Numbered from the stretch's first letter, positions 54,319 through 64,000 are shown. The stretch is DNA of 64,000 nucleotides from Odontocerum albicorne (GCA_949825065.1 OX463865.1:19887115-19951114); one strand, 5' to 3'. Translations and numbers: made by a program. Notes: generated by a model not told the origin, from the sequence alone.

Positions 54319-54660
54319 GTTAAGGATATTGTGCTAAGTTGTTGATATGTGGGTACATTTCATATTCACAATACTCTGTGCCACAATGCTCTGAATGTAT
54401 TTAGTACAGTGTTGTTACAAGTTTGTCTTGCCCTATATAAGTTAAGGATATTGTGCTAAGTTGTTGATATGTGGGTACATTTCATATTCACAATACTCTG
54501 TGCCACAATGCTCTGAATGTATTTAGTACAGTGTTGTTACAAGTTTGTCTTGCCCTATATAAGTTAAGGATATTGTGCTAAGTTGTTGATATGTGGGTAC
54601 ATTTCATATTCACAATACTCTGTGCCACAATGCTCTGAATGTATTTAGTACAGTTTAAGT
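54319..54660. repeat. 122-bp tandem triplication
   Basis: Unit starts at 54319, 54441 and 54563 (GTTAAGGATATTGTGCTAAG). Copies are virtually identical. The first bases of each unit are mariner coding sequence (KVKDIVLSC), so the triplication arose within the relic. Confidence 0.95.
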
Positions 54661-54684
54661 GTATTTTATCTTATGGGAACTACT

Positions 54685-55294
54685 TGAACCTTTCCCTTCC
54701 TGTGCTAAAAAAATCCGCCCGTTCCGGTGCTGTATTCAATACACATGTAAAAATGAGCGATTTAAAATCGGAAAAATAAGAATATTCATAGCCAATCGTT
54801 TAAATTAATTAAATTTGAAATCAAAAGTGATAATAATTGAAAATTAATTACTGAAAACATGAAAAAAACATCGGCCGACGTTCACGAAATGAGCGAGACG
54901 ACCAACTCGAACGAAAGCCGTTTGGCTACTATACGAGAGAAGCGACCGAACTGAGATTATATTTCTTGCGTTCCCATATACCGAAGTAGAGTGAGAGTGA
55001 GACGTGAATAGCGTCGCTCCCTCACCCGTAGCGGTTTTTTAGAATGAATATACCTACGTCACACACTGACACACGTTTGATTGTATCGGTGAATTTATTC
55101 CCGATTTTCACAAAATATCTCTGATGTGGCCGATAAGTGCTAATTATTATTAACATTATTTTTTCATTCAATGCGTAAATGTATTACGGAGGAATACCTA
55201 AAATCTGAACCCAGTATTTATTATATTTATAGAGATATTAAAAATTTTAGAAGCAATGTGTACTAGTTACACATCACAGGGAAGGAAGGGTTAA
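54685..55294. mobile_element. TTAA MITE family PB1, copy 2
   Basis: Left terminal TTAA is mutated (TTGAACC), then CCTTTCCCTTCCTGTGCTAA; right end GGGAAGGAAGGG then TTAA at 55291-55294. Interior like 49454-50105 with small deletions and a GAAAGCCGTTTGGCTACTAT insertion. Confidence 0.85.
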
Positions 55295-55985
55295 TAAAGC
55301 AATCGACTACACGACTTTGACTCGTCTCTCCGACTTCGACTCTCGAAAGCTGCTGAGAAGAATGAATACACAGCGTGAAGATACAAGCGGTTTTTTAGAA
55401 TGAATATACCTACGTCACACACTGGCACACGTTTAATTGTATCGGTGTGGAAATATATCTGATGTGGCCGATAAGTGCTAATTATTATTAATATTATTTT
55501 TTCATTCAATGCGTAAATGTATTACGGAGGAATACCTAAAATCTGAACCCAGTATTTATTATATTTATAGAGATATTTAAGTGTTTAGAAGCAATGTGTA
55601 CTAGCTACACATCACAGGGAAGGGAGGGTTAAAAAAGCAATCGACTACACGACTTTGACTCGTCTCTCCGACATCGACTCTCGAACGCTGCTGAGAAGAA
55701 TACACAGGGTGAAGATACAAGCGGCTTTTTAGAATGAATATACCTACGTCACACACTGGAACACGTTTGATTGTATCGGTGAATTTATTCCCGATTTTCA
55801 CAAAATATCTCTGATGTGGCCGATAAGTGCTAATTATTATTAATTTTATTTTTTCATTCAATGCGTAAATGTATTACGGAGGAATACCTAAAATCTGAAC
55901 CCAGTATTTTTTATATTTATAGAGATATTAAAGTGTTTAGAAGCCATGTGTACTAGTTACACATCACAGGGAAGGAAGGGTGAAA
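55295..55985. repeat. Two further partial PB1 units in tandem
   Basis: Each about 340-350 bp: the 100-bp flank (GCAATCGACTACACGACTTT) joined to the right 230 bp of PB1, ending GGGTTAA at 55632 and GGGTGAA at 55984. So the segment 'flank plus PB1 right half' was duplicated as a block. Confidence 0.85.
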
Positions 55986-56235
55986 GGAGACTTATTCTTT
56001 AAAGGGACTAACTATTAAATAAATATGTTTTTATTAAAATGAAAGTTCTCGTTGTTTTTTTATGAAGCCCCGTATATTAAAGTAGCTTGTATGTTGGGTT
56101 TAGATTCACAATAACATCGATTTATCATAAACTGAGGTCATTAATATTTATCTTTGCTAATTATATACAAAAATCCCTCCATTTACACTAATTTACTTTA
56201 AAATTATTCACGTTTCAAAATTTTAATTATAAATA
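55986..56235. other. Unassigned intron sequence
   Basis: Nothing recognised. Confidence 0.35.
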
Positions 56236-56435
56236 AAGTTAAAGAGGCCTTTGTGGCCTTGTTGGTAAGACGCTTGTCTCCCAACCCGGAGGTTGCGGGT
56301 TCAAATCCCGCTGGAACCCAGATTTTTTTAAAATGGGATTTCAGTCTCATTTTCATTTAAAGCCTCTTCAAGACATTTATGTTTGGTTCGAATTCGAATA
56401 CACATAGTAATTAGCCCACCAGGTTGTAGTTTATA
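56236..56435 (+). mobile_element. SINE S1, best head
   Basis: tRNA-like head: box A TGGCCTTGTTGG, box B GGTTCAAATCC, then CGCTGGAACCCAGATTTTTT, a CAGTCTCATTTTCATTTAAA segment, AAGCCTCTTCAAGACATTTA, and a shortened tail with TAGCCCACCAGGTTG. The 5' seven bases do not pair with the TGGAACC at the expected acceptor position, so it is a SINE and not a tRNA gene. Confidence 0.85.
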
Positions 56436-56529
56436 CTAAGAAAGTGTACAACATTTTTGCGGCATTTTTGCACATGCTATTGAGCTTTACGCGTGGAGGT
56501 CACAATGCTAAAAAGTTGAGAAATGTTAT

Positions 56530-56700
56530 GTAGCAGTGGTTCTTAACCGTTTACCACTCGCTGCCCTTTAAATATCCTTAACTATTTCTACCGCCCCCTT
56601 ATTTTTTAAACATAATTATCATTAAAATTTATTTTAAAAAAGTAATTTTATTTACTTATTATGATTACAAAAAACTAATGTAAATTACTTACGAGGCCCC
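56530..56700 (+). mobile_element. hAT-like end fragment
   Basis: CAGTGGTTCTTAACCGTTTA is a typical hAT terminal repeat, followed by CTGCCCTTTAAATATCC. No other end was located. Confidence 0.5.
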
Positions 56701-57165
56701 CTATTAAGACTCGCTGTTGTATAACATTAAATGGCTCTATTTACGCGGTTTTCACATACGCGTTTTTGTCCTGTATCTATTTTCCCGCGTAAATGGAGGT
56801 ATTTATATTTACGACGCGCATTACTATGTGAAATATTCCGTCTAGAACGTGTGTTATTCACAAACAATTTACTCTAAAGACGCCAACACTCATAATAATA
56901 TTTTTCGCTCGATAAACCTTTTAACAAGTCCGTGATAGTAGAACGAATACAAAAGAAATTTCTACAGGGTGTGCAGAGAGTCACGAAAAGGTTTCAACAT
57001 TGCAGCTGAAGCTACCGGTAATCTGATTCAGCTGTTGCACCAACTGGGTTTTATACAGAAATTGGTTCAAGGTTTCCAAAATACGCCGGAGTAACGTCCG
57101 AAAGACTTCAACCTGTCCAGACCACCTTCGAGTTGAACTGTTCGGATATTCTGTAACACTCTCCC
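56701..57165. other. Unassigned intron sequence
   Basis: Nothing recognised before the MITE. Confidence 0.35.
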
Positions 57166-57168
57166 TTA

Positions 57169-57671
57169 GGCCTCGGCCACACAGGTAGGAGCCTCGCTTG
57201 ATGCTTAGAACTATGCTGCGAGTTAGGCGACATATCCTAGCGAACCAACGCACCGCATACTATCGCAATGGCCACACTGCACGCTTCGTGCCACGTTGCA
57301 TGACGATTAGTCATCGAGTGAATCTCCTAGCGAACAGACGTGTTGGTTAATTTACAAGATGGCGGAAGTTTTAATGACAGCTGTGTATAAAAGGGAGCCT
57401 TTGTGGAACCCATCGAGCAAATTATACAAAAATGTACCTGTGATAAAATCACTTGGGAATGAAGTTACACAAGAAGTAAATAAAGATAAGGTAAGTTGTA
57501 ATGAAATTGGTTCGTTTTGAGAGTGGCATCGTGTATTGACTCAACCGTTCCCAACTGTCAAATGAATTTGTGCGTAGCACTTTGGTGTGGCCAAGGATGA
57601 GGTCACCTAGCATATGAGTCACGTAAAACCTAGCTTAGCACCTAACGAAATACTTTGGTGTGGCCTCGGCC
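57169..57671 (+). mobile_element. Harbinger-like MITE with TTA target duplication (copy 2)
   Basis: TTA at 57166-57168 and 57672-57674. Ends GGCCTCGGCCACACAGG and, inverted, GGCCGAGGCCACACCAAAGT. The right half is close to 10545-10977, but the left arm (57169-57345) is divergent and longer. Confidence 0.8.
57359..57490 (+). CDS. MADF-domain exon carried in a Harbinger-like MITE (copy 2)
   Basis: Same ATG context (AAGATGGCGGAAG), same 44 codons and same AAG|GTAAGT donor as 10675-10806. Differences at protein level are few: I to M at residue 6, and in the second conserved block SLWNEVAQ has become SLGNEVTQ, so the second hallmark tryptophan is Gly. No stop or frameshift. Confidence 0.6.
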
Positions 57672-57849
57672 TTACACACTCAACTGTAGCTTCGTTCCTA
57701 ACCGAGCGCGGTCTTCCTGTTCGCGGAAGGTCGCTTACAGAACCCTGTTCCTCAAAACGACCAATCAAACGTCTAATCTCTTACGCAACGATATGCTCGT
57801 TGGGTCAGAATTATTGATTGTTGTATATTGTATTGTATAACACGTTCGT

Positions 57850-58045
57850 TGTTAACAGTACACCCTGGCGGGCTTATTGCCATGTGGCAATATCTTCCAA
57901 CCAACCAGAAATAGTTTAAAGATGCCTTAATGAAAACCAGGCTGGAATCATTTAAAAAAAAATCTGGGTTCCAAGGGGAATAGAACCCGCGACCTCCTGA
58001 GAGACAATCGTCTTACCAACTAGGCCACGGAGATCGTCCATTCTT
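57850..58045 (-). mobile_element. SINE S1, nearly complete
   Basis: Minus orientation: inverse tail GGCGGGCTTATTGCCATGTG and AACCAACCAG at 57865-57905, then the inverse head with box B inverse (GGGAATAGAACCCGCGACC) and box A inverse (CCAACTAGGCCACGG). Confidence 0.82.
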
Positions 58046-58429
58046 TGTTTTTGATAGTAACATTTCAAAATGCATGTTCGTTGTTCGGTCGTGAATTTTA
58101 TCATGGTTAAACTCCAAAGTTTTATTTTCAAAATCTGTAAAAAAAATTGTTAAAAAAAAATATTTTAAAACTTCAGACCCCTTCGTGACGTTTGGTACAC
58201 CCTGTACACCTTTATTTTATGGTTTGAACATGTGGAGAGAATGAGTTGCGAAATACATGAAAGGTGTGTTGCTAACGTATCAAGGACTGAGCGCTAATAA
58301 ATAAACCGTAAAATCTTCAAAACTGGCTGTACATAGGTATTTTCTAGTTTCAACCTTATTTTTCCGCTTCTAAAAAGTCTGCACTAACTCAGGTGCCACG
58401 GGCGGTTTTTTTTTTAAGTTTCATCAATT

Positions 58430-58670
58430 TATTTATTGATCAATTTTACATGACAAGGAAAGATACAATAATAACATAACAGCAGTTTAAAGACATACAT
58501 TACAATAACCATAAAAATACCATATTCCCCATCATGCTTTATTACTATGCTCAAATACTGTAGACCTGCCTGTACTGTGGCCTCTACAACCGTATCCTGT
58601 ACAGGATTACAGTTGAACCGTTGCAGGACCAAGACATTTGGGACATGATTACTCCAGTGGATCCGAAGGA
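58430..58670 (-). mobile_element. Probable LINE fragment left of the satellite
   Basis: The minus strand near 58585-58665 reads RIHWSNHVPNVLVLQRFNCN, resembling the R(I/M)PWTD.V.N..VL.R block of LINE ORF2 C-termini (compare LRIPWTDMVSNTRVLQRAK at 5380). A matching segment is on the other side of the satellite. Confidence 0.5.
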
Positions 58671-60020
58671 ATATTGTTTACGTAAAAATCGATCGTGACT
58701 ATTTTTTTACGTAAAAAGTCGATCGTGGCCTTTTTTTTACGTAAAAAGTCGATCGTGACTATTATTTTACGTAAAAAGTCGATCGTATATTTTTTTTTTA
58801 CATAAAAGTCGATCGAGACTATCTTTTACGTAAAAAGTCGACTATATTTTACGTAAAAAGTCGATCGTGATCATCTTTTACGTAAAAAATCGATCGCGAC
58901 TATCTTTTACGTAAAAAATCGATCGCGACTCTCTTATACGTCAAAAGTCGATCGCGAACATTTTTTACGTAAAGGTCGATCGCGACTATATTTTACATAA
59001 AAAGTCGATAGCGACTATCTTTTACGTAAAAAAGTCGATCGCGAATATCTTTTACATAAAAAGTCGATCGCGACTATCTTTTATATAAAAAGTCGATAGC
59101 GACTATATTTTACATAAAAAGTCGATCGCGACTATCTTTTACGCAAAAAGTCGATCGCGACTCTCTTATGCGTAAAAAGTCGATCGCGATCATTTTTTAC
59201 GTAAAAAATCGATCGCGACTATCTTTTACGTAAAAAGTCGATCGCGACTCTCTTATACTCGTACGTCAAAAGTCGATCGCTAACAATTTTTACGTAAAAA
59301 GTTGATCGCAACTATATTTTACATAAAAAGTCGATAGCGGCTATCTTTTACGTAAAAAAGTCGATCGCGAATATATTTTACGTAAAAAGTCGATCGCGAC
59401 TATCTTTTATATAAAAAGTCGATAGCGACTATATTTTACATAAAAAGTCGATCGCGACTATCTTTTACGCAAAAAGTCGATCGCGACTCTCTTATGCGTA
59501 AAAAGTCGATCGCGATCATTTTTTACGTAAAAAATCGATCGCGACTATCTTTTACGTAAAAAGTCGATCGCGACTCTCTTATACTCGTACGTCAAAAGTC
59601 GATCGCTAACAATTTTTACGTAAAAAGTTGATCGCAACTATATTTTACATAAAAAGTCGATAGCGGCTATCTTTTACGTAAAAAAGTCGATCGCGAATAT
59701 ATTTTACGTAAAAAGTCGATCGCGACTATCTTTTATATAAAAAAGTCGATAGCGACTATATTTTACATAAAAATTCTATCGCGACTATCTTTTACGTCAA
59801 AAGTCGATCGCTAACATTTTTTACGTAAAAAGTTGATCGCGACTATATTTTACATAAAAAGTCGATAGCGACTATCTTTTATGTAAAAAAGTCGATCGCG
59901 AATATATTTTACATAAAAAGTCGATCGCGACTATATTTTATATAAAAAGTCGATAGCGACTATCTTTTACATAAAAAGTCGATCGCGACTATCTTTTACG
60001 TAAAAAGTCGATCGCGACAA
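58671..60020. repeat. 30-bp satellite with 327-bp higher-order repeat
   Basis: About 45 monomers of TTTTACGTAAAAAGTCGATC plus GCGACTATC, 29-30 bp. Each holds two palindromes, TTTACGTAAA and TCGATCGCGA (partly). Variant monomers recur together: the marker CTTATACTCGTACGTC is at 59252 and 59579, exactly 327 bp apart, and a related ACGTCAAAAG unit is near 58935. Confidence 0.95.
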
Positions 60021-60044
60021 CAAACAAGTTGGCTATCCCCGCTC

Positions 60045-60165
60045 TCCAGGTTTACAGTTGGAACGTTACAGGACCGAGACATTTGTGGCATGATCACTCC
60101 AGTGGATCCGGAGGATGCGACGAAGGAAACGTTGGATTATCTGGTTATTGAAGTAAATGCTCTAA
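60045..60165 (-). mobile_element. Probable LINE fragment right of the satellite
   Basis: Minus strand: FLRRILRIHWSDHATNVSVL, similar to 58585-58665. On the plus strand both places share CATGAT.ACTCCAGTGGATCC. Confidence 0.5.
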
Positions 60166-60337
60166 CTTCAATTATTTATTATTATCAATTGATTAGGCAT
60201 TCCACCCTATAAACAGGATGACACTTGTGCCAATAACAGTTTGAAGGAAAGGAGGCAGTGTGAGAATATGTAAGAACTACTGTACCACTAAATATATAAA
60301 GGGTTCAGGACACTTAATTCAGATATGTGACTATATA
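60166..60337. other. Unassigned intron sequence
   Basis: Nothing recognised. Confidence 0.35.
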
Positions 60338-60905
60338 TTAATGGAGAATTGAGCGCGAGTAGGTGGGACATGTTGAACGGACATTTTTCATGACCAAATG
60401 TTCATGCAAAATAGTGTAAACACTACCAAATGATATCTTCAGGATGTCAGCTATCTCACGCAACTTTACTTTGCGATTTTCCATCACGATTTTGAGTTTT
60501 TTTTTTATGTTTTCTGGTGTAACAGCCTCATTTGAACGACCAGAGCGTTCAGCATCATTTGTGTCTGTACGACCGCGTTTGAAATCAGCATACCACCGAC
60601 AAATGGTTGTTTTCGACGGAGCAGAGCCCGGATAACACTTTTCAAGCCATCGCTGAGTTTGAACGGTATTTTTTCCCATTGAAATGCAATGTCTTATCAA
60701 CACACGAAATTCGTTTTTTTTTTCATTGTTTTGAAAATAGCAAAAGTAGCGTCACTAAAACCACTGTAACTCAATGACATAATGTCGGAATGTCATGAAA
60801 GTTTGACACGTAATTTCTAAAGATTGGTACTAACTGAGAATGGTATGGATTTGTTATTAGAGGCGCCATCTGTTGGTTAGTCCCGGGAATTGTTGATTGA
60901 TACGT
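60338..60905 (-). mobile_element. mariner 5' half (N-terminal DNA-binding domain)
   Basis: Minus-strand frame of 121 codons: LIRHCISMGKNTVQTQRWLE, SAPSKTTICRWYADFKRGRT, NDAERSGRSNEAVTPENIKK and KLREIADILKISFGSVYTIL. These are the two helix-turn-helix motifs of a mariner transposase, separated by the usual GR(S/P)-type linker. It breaks off before any catalytic residue, at about 60350. The 5' UTR runs to GGTTAGTCCCGGGAATTGTT near 60895. Confidence 0.88.
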
Positions 60906-61075
60906 TATATATGTATGAGTAATTTTTGGCCCTTATGTCTAGCCCATCGCACATCTCAAGCACCTCGATTGGACCGCTTATGTTGTCACACCGCGCTAGC
61001 TTAACGCTTGCCGCGCGTTCATTGCGCCCAGAGGCTGTTCGATCATAGGTAGCAACACGTAACTTTAAGTGTTTG
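60906..61075 (+). repeat. Dispersed repeat R4, copy 2
   Basis: Same GC-rich block as 28785-28935. It separates two copies of the mariner 5' end. Confidence 0.75.
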
Positions 61076-61180
61076 ACATGTAACTTCTAAAGGTTGGTAC
61101 TAAGTGAGAATGGTATGGATTTGTTATTAGAGGCACCATCTGTTGGTTAGTCCCGGGACTTATTGATCGATGTGTTAATA
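61076..61180 (-). repeat. Second copy of the mariner 5' end
   Basis: AGGTTGGTACTAAGTGAGAA and TTAGAGGCACCATCTGTTGG repeat 60815-60905 in the same orientation and end GGGACTTATTGATCGATGTG. Confidence 0.8.
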
Positions 61181-61224
61181 TTGAGTAAAGATTGTATGCG
61201 GTGCACAGAGGACACTCAAAGAAA

Positions 61225-61360
61225 ACTTTTCAAGGATTGTGGGTCGATGGAGACAGGAGACAACTTCAGCAAGCAGTGGTGAGATCTTGGGAATGTATTT
61301 GCCAGATGTGCATCCCAATGCACTGATTTGGATATTTCTAGGGTCTTAATCTGTGCACCA
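61225..61360 (+). repeat. Dispersed repeat R5, copy 2
   Basis: GGAGACAGGAGACAACTTCA and CAATGCACTGATTTGGATAT; inverse of 26555-26695. Confidence 0.6.
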
Positions 61361-61688
61361 CGCTCATCATCCGCACGAGTCATATAGTCATATTTGTGAA
61401 GTCATCATAAATTTGTAAGCGAAACTCACAATGAAAAATAATGCAGTGACTTGACCTACAGATCTTGTGGAATTCCACTAAAATTACTATTATAGCTATT
61501 AGTGCCCACTCCGGAGTATAAATAGCGGCTGTTAATAGCTCTTTTTCTTAGACGAAGCCAATAACAATAAAATTATCATTCACATTTTCCGCACAATCAA
61601 GAAAATGTTAAGTGGCTTAGTCACAATTCAATATTTATTTCGCTGTTTATATACGAGTATATTGGCTCTTTATACGCGGTGTACTATT
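61361..61688. other. Unassigned intron sequence
   Basis: Nothing recognised. Confidence 0.35.
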
Positions 61689-62072
61689 CTGCCCTCATAA
61701 GCAAAAACGCAGCTAATGGAAAAAGTTAAGTTTTGAGAAAACTGCACTTGTATGTTTTTCATTGCTGCTTAAAAATGTCGTGATTCATAAACAAAAAAGC
61801 TGTAAAATGCGTTTCATAAGCAAAAACGCAGCAAACGCATAGGCACTTGCTGTCTTTTTGCTTATGAATCACATTTTATTATTTTTTTTGCTTAGAAAAA
61901 TCTAGTATTTTGTAGAATTAAAAAAGACATGTCGATTTTTGTATTGAAATAAACGGTTTTCTTTATTTTTTTTATGGATTATGGTTCAGAATTTGATATG
62001 GAATATTGCCTCATACTTAGTTAAATTTCTGATTTTTTTCCCGTTAGCAGCGTTTTTGCTTATGACGGCAGT
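61689..62072. mobile_element. MITE with repeated subterminal motif
   Basis: Ends CTGCCCTCATAAGCAAAAAC and, inverted, CTGCCGTCATAAGCAAAAAC; the inverted match extends about 35 bp with mismatches. The motif CATAAGCAAAAACGCAGC appears again at about 61817-61835, and TTTTTGCTTATGAATCA lies near 61855. TAT on both sides may be the target duplication. No coding capacity. Confidence 0.75.
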
Positions 62073-62344
62073 ATTGCCAACACGTGCAATGACCAACCGC
62101 GAGTTGCGTGCCTACTTTAGTGGCTCTAAACTCGAAGGCTCGATCAATGGGCCCGAAGACAACATTGTCGACAATAGTCGTTGTTGGGTCAACAATCGTA
62201 GTCGAGGATCCGCTCTCAAATGTGTGACTTAGAAAGATTCACATGCCTGTGACGTCTGCGGGGTGGAGTGCGCGTCCAGGATCTGGTCTGATCACTAGAT
62301 CGACGTGGAGGAACAGTTCAAGATTGACATTGGAATAGCGAGGG
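62073..62344. other. GC-richer segment with an open frame
   Basis: A plus-strand frame (to 62232) reads MTNRELRAYFSGSKLEGSIN and ends SRGSALKCVT. No family recognised. Base composition differs from the neighbours, so it may be an element end or a captured piece. Confidence 0.3.
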
Positions 62345-62885
62345 GATCCTCGGCTTCGAGGCCCAGCAACGACGATGACGACGCACGTCTTTAAACTGTT
62401 GCTTTGTTACCATTGTATATTTTCTCGTCATCTTGGAACCCCCGGCTACGAGGCCCAACAACGACGATGACGACATACGTCTTTAAACTGTTGCTTTGTT
62501 ACCATTGTATCTTTTCTTGTCGTCTTGGAACTCTCGACCACGAGGCCCAACAACGACGATGACGACGTACGTCTTTAAACTGTTGCTTTGTTACCATTGT
62601 ATATTTTCTTGTCTTGGAACTCTCGGCCACGAGGCCCAACAACGACGATGACGAAGTACGTCTTTAAACTGTTGCTTTGTTACCATTGTATCTTTTCTTG
62701 TCGTCTTGGAACTCTCGACCACGAGGCCCAACAACGACGATGACGACGTACGTCTTTAAACTGTTGCTTTGTTACCATTGTATATTTTCTTGTCTTGGAA
62801 CTCTCGGCCACGAGGCCCAACAACGACGATGACGACGTACGTCTTTAAACTGTTGCTTTGTTACCATTGTATATTTTCTTGTCAT
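62345..62885. repeat. About 90-bp minisatellite, six copies
   Basis: Units with CCACGAGGCCCAACAACGAC, GTCTTTAAACTGTTGCTTTG and TTACCATTGTATATTTTCTT; two unit lengths differ by a GTC deletion and alternate. Confidence 0.95.
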
Positions 62886-63150
62886 GTAAAATGAACTAAA
62901 TTAATTATTTACGAATTGTTAAATGTTGCATCGTGTTAAACGCCCGTATTTGTCGTCTCGGCTTGACCCATTCGCAGAACTGTCGAGTGCCAACTCAGAG
63001 CTTGTATTGTGCGAATGTATCCCCATTACTATAGATAAATTGTGCTGAAAGAAGTGGGATTAACTTGCCCGCTGCCCCGGTATTTAGCATTTAGTCAATC
63101 CCTGGTTATCATGTATCCGGAACATTTAAATAAATGCTGACGATCACTGT
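62886..63150. other. Unassigned intron sequence
   Basis: Nothing recognised. Confidence 0.35.
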
Positions 63151-63420
63151 TGCCTAGTTGGTAAAACGCTGGTGGTCCACGCAGGGGCTTCGGATCCGGT
63201 TGCAGTCTTGTAAAGGGGTTCATCTGGTAACAATACTCGCTCTTGCTACGAATGTCTTTTTACGTCAAAATTTCTTAATTTGGGGTATTTTTAAAGAAGA
63301 AACAAAACAAGTTGTTTTTTTCCTATTATTGATGATTTTTATTTATTTCACACTTCATTGTAAAAATAATCTTGTGGGCTTATTGTCAGGCGGCAATCTC
63401 TTACAACCAACCAACCAGAC
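63150..63420. mobile_element. SINE S1-related composite
   Basis: 63150-63235 has a tRNA-like head on plus (TTGCCTAGTTGGTAAAACGC). 63370-63420 has the shared tail inverted (GTGGGCTTATTGTCAGGCGG, CCAACCAACCAG). Confidence 0.6.
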
Positions 63421-63424
63421 ATAA

Positions 63425-63590
63425 GTAAATAAAGAAATTTACATGGTCGCTAATAATTATTAGCGTATTATTATAATATTCACATGGTTATTCATTTTCA
63501 TGATATAATATTCAAATGGTTATTCATCTTTATGATATTAATATTCAAATGGTTATTCATCTTTATGATATTATAATATTCAAATGGTTA
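63425..63590. repeat. About 36-bp tandem repeat, left part
   Basis: Units of TTCAAATGGTTATTCATCTT plus TATGATATTATAATA. Continues at 63882-64000 after the MITE. Confidence 0.92.
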
Positions 63591-63881
63591 TTAACCGGTA
63601 CACCGCGTTAAAAATCAAATTCCACGAATCCTGTGCGCGGCACAATTTCGGCGTTTTTTAATTTCTAAGTTTAAACGCGTATTTTGTTTAGAACCACTGA
63701 TATTTGATTACAACACCAAGTAAACATGACATTCAAGTAATATTCTGATAATAAATAATAGTCATTACTCTTAAGGAGACTCATTAAATAAAGGAGATAA
63801 ACTAAACATTACGTAAAATACACAAAGGAATGCTACAGATCAGATCACAGGCGTTTGTGCTTCCCGCGAGGAAGACGTTAA
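63591..63881 (+). mobile_element. TTAA MITE family PB2, copy 3 (complete)
   Basis: TTAA at 63591-63594 and 63878-63881; 291 bp, the same length as copy 1. Inserted in the 36-bp tandem array, which resumes exactly on the far side (ATCTTTATGATATTATAATA). Confidence 0.88.
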
Positions 63882-64000
63882 TCTTTATGATATTATAATA
63901 TTCAAATGGTTATGCATTTTTATATTATAATATTCAAATGGTTATTCATATTTATGATATAATATTCAAATGGTTATTCATCTTTATTATATTATAATAT
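63882..64000. repeat. About 36-bp tandem repeat, right part
   Basis: Same unit as 63425-63590; runs off the window edge. Confidence 0.92.

Noticed and set aside
56236..56330. Possible tRNA gene with box A and box B
   Set aside because: The acceptor stem does not pair, there is a SINE body and tail downstream, and similar heads recur at 27740, 32700, 39400, 48590, 57960 and 63150. It is a tRNA-derived SINE.
58671..60020. Possible CRISPR-like array (30-bp repeats with palindromes)
   Set aside because: There are no unique spacers; monomers abut with no spacing, in animal DNA without cas genes. It is satellite DNA. The same applies to the arrays at 52675, 50590, 62345 and 38258.
60050..60152. 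Plus-strand candidate exon reading DRDICGMITPVDPEDATKET with AG and GTAAAT borders, and a similar segment at 58590-58665
   Set aside because: The same DNA on the minus strand reads FLRRILRIHWSDHATNVSVL, close to a LINE C-terminal block, and it occurs twice beside a satellite. The plus reading is most likely an antisense shadow of a retroelement, and no frame fits phase 0 after exon 6 without a stop.

Overview
The window is AT-rich animal nuclear DNA, almost certainly from an insect or another arthropod. The main evidence is one spliced host gene in very large introns, mariner/Tc1, piggyBac, Harbinger-like, pogo/Tigger-like and Helitron DNA transposons, jockey/RTE-type LINEs, a tRNA-derived SINE and abundant satellite DNA. 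Nothing looks bacterial: there are no operons, rRNA genes, CRISPR array or functional tRNA genes. Order and species cannot be fixed from the sequence alone.

Host gene. Six plus-strand exons (1-1197, 5875-6074, 8224-8352, 11365-12899, 15426-15615, 29111-29162) join in one consistent frame with GT/AG borders. They encode the middle of a PHLDB/LL5-type protein: acidic low-complexity sequence, long coiled coil with the motifs ALLQGEYDSELAIL and AFEDMEFQDLEEEADW, a Ser/Lys-rich linker, and a second coil (VMDLEREKISELKKRVQNEA). LL5 proteins are cortical scaffolds that bind phosphoinositides through a C-terminal PH domain and help anchor microtubule ends. The PH domain is not in this window, so the gene runs in from the left edge and probably continues beyond the right edge. 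Bases 29163-64000 are then a single intron of more than 34.8 kb.

Introns. Nearly everything else is repeat. 1.2-15.4 kb: a 31-bp minisatellite, two 'snapback' mariners with inverted arms, LINE 3' fragments, a Harbinger-like MITE carrying a MADF-domain exon nested in a pogo/Tigger-like element, a pogo MITE and mariner relics. 15.6-29 kb: a decayed mariner with intact terminal repeats, a 5'-truncated LINE, MITEs, and a mariner whose coding region holds a 36-bp in-frame tandem repeat. 29-42 kb: a piggyBac-like insertion nested in a hAT-like MITE, SINEs, 180-bp tandem repeats, a perfect hairpin, and a head-to-tail Helitron dimer inside a minisatellite. 42-49 kb: an 870-bp compound microsatellite abutting a near-complete LINE ORF2, then a frameshifted piggyBac transposase. 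49-64 kb: TTAA-flanked MITEs, four large satellite or minisatellite arrays (including a 30-bp satellite with a 327-bp higher-order period), inverted-repeat elements and more MITEs.

No intact autonomous transposon and no complete host gene is present. The most useful signals are structural: empty-site evidence for the Helitron dimer and for the CTAA insertion, snapback rearrangement of two unrelated mariners, a conserved MADF exon inside a MITE, and a SINE/LINE shared 3' tail.
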